From the NCBI GenBank assembly GCA_006937955.1, contig SSNP01000067.1:1917031-1981030 (forward strand): a stretch of DNA of 64,000 nt. Direction: 5' to 3'. This DNA is from Pachypanchax playfairii (Eukaryota > Chordata > Actinopteri > Cyprinodontiformes > Aplocheilidae). The position numbers were made by a program, and so were the translations under genes. The notes beneath the pieces are model-generated. The model saw nothing but the letters and a program-made list of their open reading frames with translations. It searched no databases and had not been told where the DNA came from. This document shows positions 1-13,100 of the stretch, in pieces (within the stretch, counting starts at the first letter, position 1; each line of letters starts with the position of its first letter).

Positions 1-800
1 ACGATGTTAATGTACACTAACCCCCAGCAGCCTGCACGCTGGGGGTTTCTAGAGTTTGGGGCTGGGTGCCTGCTCCCGGTGGCTGGCCGGTGGGCTGGGC
101 GCTTCCTGGCTCCGTCAATAACCCTCTTTGGGAGGGGCTGCCCTTGGGTCTCGGACTTCGGATCCGTGTCCTGGGGTGCTTGGGGTGGCTGGGTGCCGGC
201 GGGGCCTGTGGAACTGCGCCACGGCTCCCTGGGTCGCCTGTACTGCGGTTGCGGGGTGACTGCGCTGGAGGTTGCCTATGGTCTTTTCTGGGAGGGGGCT
301 TTGGTTTCTCCTGCGGTGGCCTGCCCAGGCTCTGCCGCTCCAGGGTTGGTAGCTGGACCCCTTGGGTTTGGGTCAGCCCTGTAGTCTGTTTAGAGGTCAG
401 GGGGCCGGGGCTTTCCACACCCACTGTCAAACAATTTTATGGAGAATCCTTATGATCACAGGCGCATCCATGCACACAGGTGTGCACACAGATATTCATA
501 GACACTCACTGACTTGGGCTGCAGCTGCCACTGGGGATGTTGTGTGTTAAGCAGTGTCATTATTTGTCTGTGTCCACAATAATATTATCAGTGTTTAAAT
601 ATAGATGTTGGCAGATGCTGTGGTGTCTCTGCTCTTGTTTTTGTCTCTCAGCAGGTGTTGAAGCAGATTTCTTTCTCTCCCAACTTCTCTTCTACCTCTT
701 CTTATCTCTTTTTCCTCTTCTTTCTATTTTCTCTCTCCTTTGCCATGTCCGCTGACTCAAAAAAGTTGCAATAAACAAAATAACATCTAAATAAAAATAA
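1..800. repeat. GC-rich dispersed repeat, possibly the 3' end of a retroelement
   Basis: The first 400 bases are markedly GC-rich compared with the AT-rich remainder. They are followed by a pyrimidine-rich stretch (about 660-745) and then an A-rich tail of AATAAA-like units (about 768-805). A GC-rich body, a pyrimidine tract and an A-rich end fit the 3' part of a non-LTR retroelement. The open frames crossing it run on several strands at once and look compositional, not coding. I cannot name the family. It lies 3' of the last visible ipo11 exon and so probably within an ipo11 intron. Confidence 0.35.
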
Positions 801-1184
801 ATAAAGGTAACAAGCTGAACATTGCAATGATTACTGCATGTTCGGCTTGTGAGAACAAATCTGTCAGGCATTTCTATGCATCCGGACATCAATTCCGACT
901 GCTTTAATATCAGAAAGGACATGGGGGGGGGGGGAAGGTACACTTAACATCCCTGCACTGTCACTGGTTGTATTTACTCAATCTACTGGAAGATGCAGCC
1001 AAACAAAGTCCCAAATAATAAAAACAGAGGAAACATGGGGAAGACCAGCTGGATCGGCATCACATAGGTTTTAAAAAAGTTTAAATCCAAAGGAACAAGT
1101 TTAAATGAGCACAAGTCTTTTACATTCTTCTGCTTTGAATTCTAAATGTTTTTCATGTGAATGCACAGTGTTGCTTTAACTCAC

Positions 1185-4100
1185 CCGTAGGCTGTACTTC
1201 CAAGAGTCACCACCAGTCTCTTCAACAGCTAAAAAAAACAGCATTATTTACAAGTTAGAAAATACCTGTTTGGATGTTACAGAAGAGGTTTTACAACAAA
1301 CAGCTGGATGATCCTACAAATGCAGCATTATTATCACACTTTTATGGTTTTGGGCTATTGCGATCTCAATTTCCAGACTTCTAAATGATCAGAAACTGAC
1401 CTTTAAGGAAAAGAAAAATTCATAAGCAGGTTTAAAATTATTCCCAAAGACTAATTCTACTAAGAATAAGACTTCTATGCACAGGTTCAAAAGTTTCTTA
1501 TACATAATGCAATGCTCCTTTATATCTGTGTAGATTTTCAGTCAGATGCCATAATAAGTGGGAAAGTTCTTAACATCAGTGTGTGAGAGCTTAAGAACCT
1601 CCTGTAGTGTCATCCTTTTAAATATTTAGCAGCCCTGTTGCTTTGAACACCAGCCCTTTAACACATTTAATATATTCTACATATCCTCACAGTAAAAATA
1701 AAAATGCAGATGCTCTTCTCAGAGTAATTCTGCACTGAAAGTCAGCTGTGGACATTTCTGTGACCTGTCAGTTTTTAACTTCAGATATCGGGACTCAGTT
1801 TGTGTTTTAGGGCCTGTGTGGTTACCAAAGCTCTCCGGGTCCTCCTCCCACATAGTCAGTTCTTCTTCTGTGAGAAGAAAGTAGTGTGAGACAAGCCGGC
1901 GCCCGATCTCTGTCAGCGTGGGGTGAGTGAAGAAGGCAGTCTTGATCTTGTGAGCTTCTAGACTCTCTGGTTTGCTGTCTAAAGTTTGGATGGGAGAGGG
2001 ACAGTGGAAAAAAAGAACTTAGTCACAAGATTAAAACTAGAATGAATCCTTAGTAGAGATCTTCAGTAAAGCCAAACTAACTGGCAAGTGCTGTTCTCCA
2101 CTGACAATCAAATAGCTCGTAAAATAATCTGTAAAATAATCTGTAAGCACTATCCTTCTCAGGAAGCGAGTACGTTTTCAGATGGGTTTAAAATTCAGAG
2201 CTAAATTCAGTTAGTTTTAATTGTCTGATTTGTGTTGTTCTTTTACAGTTTGTTTTAACTTCCTTTGGTTTAATCAACTAAATCTAGTCTCTCTTTCTCT
2301 TTTAAACCTTATCTTACCATCGATGTTTTTGGCTGGTTTGTATGCATCATTCTTTACAATCATCTTGATGAGATTCATGCACTGAACAATGAAGCGTTCA
2401 AAGGTCACTCCCTCTCCAGTAGGTGTGAAAATGTAGGTAACAGCAAACTCCAGGGAGCGCTGGATTAGAGGTATAAACGCATACGGATGATACTCCAGGA
2501 AATCTAATAGCTGAAGGAAGGAAAAGGAAGAAAAACACAGAAGCAAAAAAAAAAAGCACATTAGAACTTACAGTCAAAGTTGTCCTAGAACAAATTATAG
2601 ATCATTTTTTATTAATTATTGAAGATAACTCACAACTTTAGTGTACAGTATGATGGTCTTTTCCAGCTTTTCTCTGCATGTGCTCTCTAATCCAACCTGT
2701 CGACCTAAAACAAAAGAAAAAACTCATTTGTTAACTCATTTGTTAACTCATTTGTTAACTCATTTCGGCCCAAATTAACCAAGAGATCTTGTGGCCGTTG
2801 TGGGTGCAACCTAAGGTTTTTTGCATCCACTGATAGAGTTTCCTCACAATTAAAGGTGGTATGATGTATTTAAAGGAATGTTAATGTTACTTATTACCAG
2901 GGCAAAAAGAGTCTGATTCTCAAAGATCTGCACTGTTTCCAACACACATTTAGTGTGGAATATTACCATCCTGAAGGCTGGTGGTATTTGAATATCAGGA
3001 GAAGAAACAGAGTAAAAACAGCAACTTGCTGCACTGCTGCCTTTACAAAAAAGCAAGAATGACAGGAAATGTCTAATTTATCATCTCTAAATGAGGGTCA
3101 GTAGGGCTGTAACGATACACCGATGTATCAATCTATCACGATACAGGGAGCAATATCGTATTGTGAGGTCCATTATCGATAATATCGATACAGTAAACAT
3201 GTAGTACTGACCCCCACAAGGCAAGACAACATGAGCGCTAAACATTGTATTGAGGTTACGGGCAGTCGCTTAAGCATTTCACTGCATACCATACTATGTA
3301 TGACTGTGTATGTGACAAATAAAATAAAAAAAATAAAAATAAAAAAAAAAGACCCCGAACTGATGTGAAAGCAAATCAGTGGCTTTGAATCTGCAACGTA
3401 TAGCTGTGATGAGAAACTAGGGCTGGGCAGTATACCGGTTTGTACCAAAAACCGGTATTTATTTTGGTTATGATAGGAATTTTTCACATACCGCTATACC
3501 GGTGAACAGCACCGCGAACGTTTGAAGTGGGAACGTGTTTCTGCGGGGACCGATTTCAGTGCTACACGCTAAGACCGCACGTGACAACGAAAGTTTTGAA
3601 TGAAGAATGGCTGCTGGCGGGGGTTGTAACAGCGACTCACAGATTACTGACCAAGAACAATTTATTCCAAAAAGAGGAACCACATCTGTAGTCTGGAATT
3701 TCTTCAACTTTAAAAGGTTGGACTTCATTTGCAGCAGCCAGCAGTTAGCAACTTAGCTTGAAGAGGCTGTGAACAAAAACACAGTACTGTGCATAGGACA
3801 GTAAAATTGACTATTTAAAGCCAATCTAATGCAGTAATGTTATTGGTATTATGAACAAATACCGTCAAATACAGTAAAACCGGTATAATTTAGAAAAAAA
3901 CGTGATCTGAAAAATTTGCCATACTGCCAAGCCCTATGAGCAACTATTAAAAATACATGAAGCTTTATTAAATAACTCTTATTACATATTTCTAAGTAAG
4001 AATTTTATCTTGTGACATATTAGTTTTGTTAATAAAATATTACAAACTAATGTAAAAGTGAATGAGTGAGTTTGTTTCAACCATTGTCATAGTATCAAAG

Positions 4101-7100
4101 CAAAATAAATATTATCCAGAGAGTTTTGTTCTGTTGAAAATGCAAAACAAAGAAAAGTTTTAATGTATCGTATTGTGTGCCATATCGTGAGCAATGTATT
4201 GTATGGTAGGATTATGTATCGTTACAGCCCTAAGGGTCAGACATTGATGCATCTAAAAAAAATCTCAAAATTAAGAACATATTTCATACTTTCTGAAAGC
4301 AAAACTTTATAAAAATAAAACATTAAAGCAGAAAGTAATTCCCATTCAATAATTAACTAAAAGTTAGCAGCTTGCAGGATGATTATCTCAGAAAATCTGG
4401 GCCTTATTACAAAATACAGTATAAAATCAGCTGACTGAGACAGAGAAGAGGCTCAAGAAACAAACATGAATTTCTTTTGATCTATTATACAACACTTTTT
4501 AAATTCCCAACTCTTAATACAGTACTGTCAGCTAATTTGTGTATGTATTCAACTGCAACTGAATTAAAAAATAAATTGCCTACAATATAAATTTGTGTGC
4601 CATAAAAACCACTCATGATGCAAGAGCAAATAACAAGGTCTTGTGTTTTATAATTTACTTTCTATTAAATCATCCTGATGAAATCAGCAGAGACAATAAT
4701 AACCTCTGGGACTACTCCAATCATCATGAACAAGCAGGTTTACAGTTTCCTTTAGCTTTATGTGCACTTAAATAAGATACTAATATAAAGTGACAAAAAG
4801 GTTATCTGGTCAACTGATTCATTTGTTTCCTTCATTCAAACTGCTGTACAAATCTGGCACTATGAAAGAATTACTGCATAAACACTATTTAATTTTATTG
4901 ACATTGTGTCCTCGTAAACGTTTCTTTGTCTTGCAGGTGTGTAACTGCCAGTAATCATAGGAGGCATCGTGCAAAGTCATCAAAGTCACAGCGGTCATAT
5001 ATCTAAAGAGTCAAATCTGCAAATCAGGACAAAAAGAGAAAAGAACTAAAGGGTACTCTTTATTCCTGACAGATGTATGACTTCATAAAATACTTTTTAA
5101 CAATAAAGTGACAGATGAAAGTAGATGGATGACCTACGTTGGAGGGCAAACCTCAAACAGAAGGAGCCAGACATCTGAATGGACCACAAAGACGGTCTAA
5201 AACCACCCGTTTATAAGGCTGACCTTATCAAACGGAGCAGAACTGATATTTCTTGCTGGTCCAGCTATGAGCTTTCTTGTCGTTTCCTCTATCTGCCAGG
5301 CCCAAATACCAACCGGGCCATCACCCAAGTAAATATTGGAAGTGATAGTTGTGGCTCATATCTAAACATCTTTTTTTTTTTAACATAAGCTGGAGGAGAT
5401 TTTATCTCACTTATAAGGTGACGATGTGACAAACTTGTCTGGAAAAAATAAATAGGATCCATTGACGCATTTTAAAAGCACAAAACCATTTAAAAAAGAT
5501 GAAGAACCCATCAAAAACAGAATTTTAATCCGATTTCAGCTAAGGAGCCTGTAAATGAAATTAAATTGGTATCACTATGTTGAGTTGCTTTCTAATTATC
5601 CAGGAAGAAAGCAAAGTTTGCAAATTTAAACATTGTGATTACATGGTTCAAACACCAATAATTTGAAATTTAAACTGCAAATCCCTCAAACACTATTACT
5701 ATACTCAGTGTTTTTGCATCTACATTCCTTTAAAAAGGGCCCAGAACTCAAAGAAACTCTAAAACTCAGTTTGTTTGGCAATGCATGTGAGAATATTATA
5801 CCAAACTCCCCGTTCTGGTATCGGCTCAAATGTAAATGGGCTGGTAGTGAAAAGAGTTCTTTTTGAAATGATGCATCTACAAAGAAACAGCTGGATATGG
5901 ACTGTTACTACACTCTGATTGTATTTTCTTCTGCAGTAAATACTGTGTAATACTACTGAGAAACTTGATCATTAGTGCACTGGAAGTATCATCAGCAAAT
6001 CATTGCACCTGCTTCCTCTTTGCAATCTATGGCAACCATGCCTATATTCTGTTGTCCGACTCCACTTTAGGCAACAATTACAGTTTAGTAGTGAAATAGA
6101 GAAGTTTGGGCTTTAAACAGGTGATCGTGAGTGACACAATCCCTTCTTGATAAACAGCGAAGACCTTTGGCATGATTTTTAGTTTACCCAATCTGTGTAA
6201 TTTCACTCAGGATATTAGTCTCAAGTCCTTTTTGCACTATTCCCAAAAAAAAAAAAAAAGAAAACGTGCGACCATCCGGCTTTGAGCATTTTCAGAAAGA
6301 AACATTAAAAAGAGAAAAAGATATATGTGAGTATTTTATTCCACTGCCAGACAACGGGCAGCCAAATCTCAGTCCATGCTTCGATCTATAATAATCCAAT
6401 ATTGTAGCCTAATTATCTCAGAGTAGTGCTTATCACAAGCTACGGTCCTACACAGCATACAAGATGAAGCGTGATGCCAAGCCTTTATGCTGCCGTAGCC
6501 AACAAGTTCGTCCTCTGGGAGATCGTTTTTACAATCATATCTGTAGTTCCTGGAGCTCGAAGCACACTGAGACTGGTAGCGGTTTAAAAACGTAATAATC
6601 TTGTTTCAGTCTGTCTAACCACATTTAAAATGTTTAAACATGCCAATTTGGGTGTAAAAACATAGTTTTGTGCAGTCAAATAACAACAGAATATTAGATA
6701 AGTTAGAAAAGCTTTTGATCTGACAAGAACTAAAAATTTCAAAAACCTTCTTTCCTCCAAGATGGTTCCTACCTTTTCAATAACAGTTTATGGTAAAGTG
6801 AAAGAACAGTCGCCCCAAAAGAATCCCTACCTTCCAACTTTTAATTGGACACCTTCATTATGCAGAACTGTTACAACACCCTGACACAGAGTGTCAAAGT
6901 ATCTTAGATGTGCTTTCTGCATCCACTAGATGAAACACTGATAAGAGTGTTTGTTTACAGGAAGGAGAGTCGAAGATCAAAGATTCAAGACCGAGAATGT
7001 GACAAGTACTCACAGCATTCCAAGAACTGTTTTAGCCTTTCAAACACAGCATTCAGGAAACCCTGAAAAGGAAGAAAGGAAGAGAGGGTGAGATAAGTTT

Positions 7101-10100
7101 CATCTTTCTTTTAGATTCCAGCAGCTGAATCACTCCTGATTGCTTCAAAAGTGCTCCAGAGGAGATAAACTAGCCGACGAATTGCATGTACGTGGGCACA
7201 CTTGCCTTTGTGCTTATGAGTATAAATAAAAGTGCCGAGCTACACAGTATGCGAGAGAATCAATTTTCAGTTGCTCTGCTGTAGTAGCAGCTTAGCATGA
7301 GAAATTAGATGATAGATGGAGGTGCTATCCGTTTTATTCGGCATTAATGTTGAGCCATGAGGTCAACAGCAGTCTCATTAATCACACGTACCAAAAACGC
7401 ATTTCAGCCAGCAGCTGAAGTTTCAACGGTATTAGAAGGGAGGGGGGGGTCACACGTAAAGCACAAATGAGAAGTGGGTGGTGGATGATGAAGAACACAG
7501 TTCACAACAGACACTTGTTAAGACACTGGTGGGATTCTGATAAGAGGTTCTTAGAAAGGGAACAACGTGAAAAAAGGACTATACTGAATAAGTTATGAAA
7601 TAGGTTGGACAATTAAAAAGTTGGGAGAGATGACCCAAGAAGGAATTAAAAAAGGATTAAGTCATCAAAAGGCGTCAGCAAAGTAAAAAAAAAAAAAAAA
7701 TGCTGAAAACCTTGAGAGGACGTAAGCTCAGTTAGAACTTATTCTGATGAAAATCTAAACTAGAACACATGATCGCAGATAAAAGAAAGAGACAGACAAA
7801 ACCCAATATACGAATGAAAAAAATTAAATGCTAAAATTTGTAGCCATTAGGGCTGTTGACTTTGGTCGTTTAGTTGACTAATCAATCAATACCGTCTTGG
7901 TCAACTGACATTCTCATTGGTCGACCAGTTTCATTTTATCTTTCCACCAATAAAGAAATTTTCATTGATTGACCTTGATATTTATTCGTTCATAAGCAGT
8001 TATATATATACTGTATCTGTATTCTAAATATAATTAGCCTTTGTTTAATCCCCAACTTTAAATGCTTTAATTTACCCGTTAGGCTATTCTGTAACAGTGC
8101 CAGAGTTTAGCGCACTGTAGAATGCTCAGAAACTGCACCAGTGACTGACTGCACAAAGCATGGATGCTGCTTCGCCCTCAGTAAGGAATGCAGGTACACG
8201 CTCAGAAATAGAGGTACGAGACAAGTACATTTTTGTACCTATAGGTAAATTGTTCCCGCAAAAGTACAATATTGGTCTTTAAAAGGTCAAAAATGTCCCT
8301 CTGAGGGTTAAAATTGATATAAAGTACAAATTTGTACCATTTCAACTGCACCTTCAACCCTGGCCAAGGCTGGTTAATCTCCCTTTTATTAAGTTTCATC
8401 CATCATTTTCAATATTATGTTTCAGAATGTTGGTTTAAAACTGCAAAACGTGGCATAATTTTACTGTTTTAGTGGAAAAACTTCATAAGGTACAAAAATG
8501 GACCTGGACTACAGGGTACACCCCGAGCGACAAGAAGGGTACAAATTCTTGTCTCGTACCTCTATTTCTGAGAGTGTAGTTCTGCTGTATTCCGTTAGAA
8601 TGCTACTTGTTTTGGCTGTAGTCGACAAAATGTCCGGCAGTTTTAACAGTTATATTTTAGTTATATCTCTCTGCGTCAAAATTCGACTGGTTTCGGCAGC
8701 AACTCATTAATATTCACTATTTGAATTTGCTTGACTCAGATTGGCTAACAAACTAGCCTATGAGAGCAAGGTATAGTGTTTCCTGCCCCGCTGCACATGG
8801 CAACAGCTCACATACTCTCTTCCGGTTTGCTACATCTTATGCTACAACTTTTAGCTAGGCAGCATGCTAGGCGTGGTTTCAACTGCGGGAGCTGATGAAT
8901 ACTAACGAACAAAGGAGTTGTGATGAAACAGATACAGGCCGTTCAAACTCGGGAGAACTCGGGTTTTATCACCACCTGCGTAGTTTGAGAGATTAAAACT
9001 GAAAGAGAAGTTGTTGACCTGTTTTCACACCCACTATGAAGGTAAGAACACCTGTGGAGCTAAAATATTCAACAGAAACCTCAGAAAAACAGTTTTTAAG
9101 GGAAGGGCCTCTTTAAAGGTGGTAAAGAGGATTTTGCCCCGAAGCTCAACGGCCATTTATTTCAAGCCTCACCAGGGCTATGATTTATGTATATTGTTAC
9201 TTTTTCTTTAGGAAACCATAAGTACAAGACCGTTACAAGTCGATAAAATGATTTTAAAGTAAATTTGACATCAAAATTTGCTTTATCATCTTTAATTTTC
9301 AAAGAATTGTATTATTATTATTATAGCGTTGTGTTATTGATGTTTTTTTGTTGTTGTTGTTTTTTAAAGGCTCTATGACAATTGTTTAATAAATGTTCAA
9401 TCAAAATGCAAGTTTTTTTTAATCTACTAATCATTGCACGGGACAGGAAAATAATTATATAAATATACATAAGAAATATAAATGTGTGTAAAAAAAAAGA
9501 AAGCGATATTTAACCATGAACTGAATAAAAATGATCCAAAATGAATACAATATTGTTCCCATGTAGCAACACTCCTGTAGTGCTCGTTAGCTATGTAACA
9601 AAACCTTGAAAATCAATTTATTATGCAGAATAAGTTTTAAATATTTCATGTCGAGGCACCCTGCATGAAAACTGGCACAGGTTCTCCTTCCTGGAGTCGG
9701 TGTTTTCTATCCCTGCAAAAGCTCTCCGGTGATGCGTCCCCCTGCGATGACTGGAAAACAGACCTCAAATGTCTGAAACGATCATGTCATGTGTGAAGAG
9801 ACTCAATGCAGAACAATTCTAAACTGCAGAGCCAACAATGAATGTCAAACTACTGCCACAGGGCTGTGACACAACAAGCAGAGTTCAAAAAGCAGTGCCA
9901 AACAAAGACAGATGGCTGCACTGCTCATCTTTTTCAAAAGACTTGAGTCTGAACACGCTGCACAATAAAATCAATAATATACACATGAGTAACTGAGTCT
10001 GTGTGAGAGGAAATAACTACTGAGTCTTCTTTGTGTTCCAAGGAACATCACACGGACAGGAAAACTTTACTTTTCACTTAAGATTGGATTATAGGTTGGG

Positions 10101-13100
10101 AAAAAAGGTTGCACCAAAAATGTAATTACCAAAAACATCAAATGAGGAAACAGATGTGGAACGAACATGTTGTCCCATTGTGTTACTAAGACACCTTTTG
10201 TTGGGTTCGCTCTTATTTATTATCTATTTTTATAGATTTGCGCATGAATTTTTCCATCAATTCTTGTTGTGAGATAAACAGAAATCTCCTAAATAAATCA
10301 TGCTGCTGGATGCCGTAATACTGCAGCTATACTTGGTGTTTCAAGCCAAAAGGGCCAAAAATATTTGAATCTAAAAACTTTTGAGTGTTGATGTTGGTCC
10401 ACCTCAAACGTAAGTTTATTTGCAGCCAAATTATTCACCCATTTCGACTCTGATCGTGGTCCTTGAGAGCCACAATCCTGTGTGTTGTAGACATTTCTCT
10501 GCTTCATTTCTCTCTTCCTATGTTTACTTGTTAACTAAAACCAACATAAAAAATAATAATTCCTGTAAAAGTAGTACATTCCTTCATCAAATAAACGTCG
10601 TTCAGTAAACAAAGTAACCAGAATCTGGAACTGGGGTTGAAAGAACTGGAACATTTTGTAAAAAAAAAAAATAATAATTTCATCAACTCTCAGCTCAGAG
10701 GAAACCAAAGCACATAGCAGAGATTATTTTAAACCCGATTTAAACTAAACTGAAATAACAGTTTAATAGAGTGGAACTTTTTTCCCACACTCAGACGAGG
10801 AGAAGAGCTCAAACAGAACTGTTGACTCTTTGAACCAAGACAAGGCTTAAGGCACTTTCAATCATCGAAGCCACACATATTTTGCACGCTACAACTGGAG
10901 TTATTTTTAACCCAAAACAGGAAGAAGAAAAAAAAATCTGCCATATAGAAAAACACAAGGAAATAAAACAGAAAGGTTATAAAGACAGACACAGTCAGCT
11001 GAAACTCACCATCACTTCCATGTTGTGTTGCGGCTCTTGAAATCCATGAACTGTCAATTTGCGAAGCACTAAAATAAGAGGGGGGGGTGAATATTTAGGA
11101 TCCTCACCTACTATAAATTACATCAACAACCAGTGATTCAGAACTTACTGACAGTTTAAAACAGGAAAACATGAGCACGTATGTGAAATAAATCACTTAT
11201 TTATAACAACAATTTCCTTTCTGTGTGAGCAGATTACTGAAGCTCCTTTGCATAATAACGAGCTTCTGTTTTGTGTTTAAATATGCGACTATCTGAGGTT
11301 GTGTGTGCGTGTGCATTTGTTGCTACCTTTTAGGGAGAGCAGCGTCCTCTCCAGTGAGCTGAGCGCTGCAGCTTCGTCTCTGGCACACACTTGTTGGAGG
11401 AAGCAATCGGTGTGATGACTCCACAGGGAGCAGGCAAAGCTGTAGATGCCTGACGCCAGCTGCCAATAGTCATATTAACAGTAACGTCAGTTAGACAGCA
11501 TTAGTCCTGATTTGAACAGGCCGAACAAAAGGAATTAAACAGATTAACATGCACGCAAACAGCTTCAGAGTTACTGATATCGATGTATTTGTACAGAAAC
11601 GGTTCAGGTGTTATTTAATATTCAGTTTTCGTTAATTTTTTTTCTTCTTAGATAATAGCGAATATCTTAAAAACTCCCAACATTTAAAACATGTTGTAAT
11701 TGTAGAGTGAGGACGAAAAAAATCAGATCTGACAAACAACTTGTTGAAAAAAAAGAAAAAATCCTGCTTTGACAGCACCAGCTGTAAAATATTCTTTCCA
11801 GAGACTGTAAGATTAACTTTTTTCCCAAGAGCTTGTCCCTTTTCATTCTTCACCTCTTAAACTAATCCAATTTACGGAAGCTGAAACTGATAAACAATCT
11901 TCTTCTCTATTCTGGAAGTTTTAACAAATGAACTGATTAATCTTAACTCATTACGGTAATAAAGTAGCTAATGACCAAAAACATGGCTAGTTAGAAAACT
12001 GAATATGTCCGCAAATGGCCACATTTACTTTAGTGTTTTCAAAATATATTGGTATAATATTTGTATGTATGTATACAAACTGCATTTCTCTGGTTCGGGT
12101 GATTTATCCTGTCAGACGTCAGGAGATTAATTAACACCCAGGAGCAGGAAGGGATTCTAGGATCTATTGATCACTAATGTAACCCGCCCCCCAAACCAGT
12201 GTTTGTCATAATTTGGATAAATAATTCATGGCTGGACAGCTCCTCCTTGTTTTCAGTCAGCGTTTCTCTTGAACAGAGTTCTTGTTTTCCAGCTAGGGGC
12301 TCAGAGCAGCTGTCTGCCTCGCCTGCTGACAAACAACACCTCTGCCAAGGAGGGGAGCAGTACTGATACTTCTCACATGCATGACACCCAGAATGCACTA
12401 GGATTTAACGGTCTCAGACGGCATTTACAGTCTCCATGGCGACCATCCGCCGCACATTAGGCTCCTTTTTAAAAATACAGGGTGAAGCGGCTGAGTCTCC
12501 TAACCACTTCGTGGTTCAGCTCTGACGACACTCGGGTTACACGGCGAGCTTCCGTCTCTCTGGCTGAATGGAAACACGCAGCTGGTCCAGCTGGACTACA
12601 AGGCAGGAGACACTGCTGTCAAGTCGTATCCCAGAACAAAAACACAAAACTTATGTTCACACCTTTATTTACTTAATAATTAAAAAGATATTTTGCACCC
12701 TCAAATAAAAAGCCAGGTTGTGTTTTTCCTCCCTGCTTCCATTCAGGAGGATTTTGGATCCTTGTACCTTCATTTTTTATTCTGTTCAACTAAAGACTCT
12801 AGGACCCTTTGACACAGTCTTTTATCTATTAATATAAATTTTACTTTAAAGGTTTGTTTAGATTTTTATCTTATTTATTTCTTTCATTTATAAGCTAGAA
12901 ATTGTTTTGGGGGGGAATTAAAAATGTACATGAAAGTAAAGATCATGTATCTAATATACATTATATAATTCCAGATAAACTTTTAACCTTTTCTAGTAAT
13001 AGAAAAATATTTTAAAATATTTTAAAATGTATATTTATATTTAAAACTATAAGATGCATATTACATAAGACTAATGAATCTACAATAAAGAAACATCAAA

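Larger units (their letters stand above)
3102..4232. mobile_element. Non-autonomous hAT element containing a second nested hAT
   Basis: The ends read TAGGGCTGTAACGATAC on the left, and the reverse complement of the right end (GTATCGTTACAGCCCTA) is the same. Flanking 8-bp duplications AGGGTCAG occur at 3094-3101 and 4233-4240. The 8-bp target site and TAGGG ends point to hAT. No transposase frame is present. It lies in the ipo11 intron between the exons at 2634-2704 and 7014-7062. Confidence 0.85.

Noticed and set aside
4..455. Overlapping GC-rich frames of 126-137 codons at the left edge
   Set aside because: They run on both strands of a GC-rich repeat and share no protein family features.
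62..1185. Short hydrophobic 25-codon minus-strand frame near 990-1065 as a micropeptide
   Set aside because: It is too short and lacks any supporting evidence. It lies in intron sequence of ipo11.
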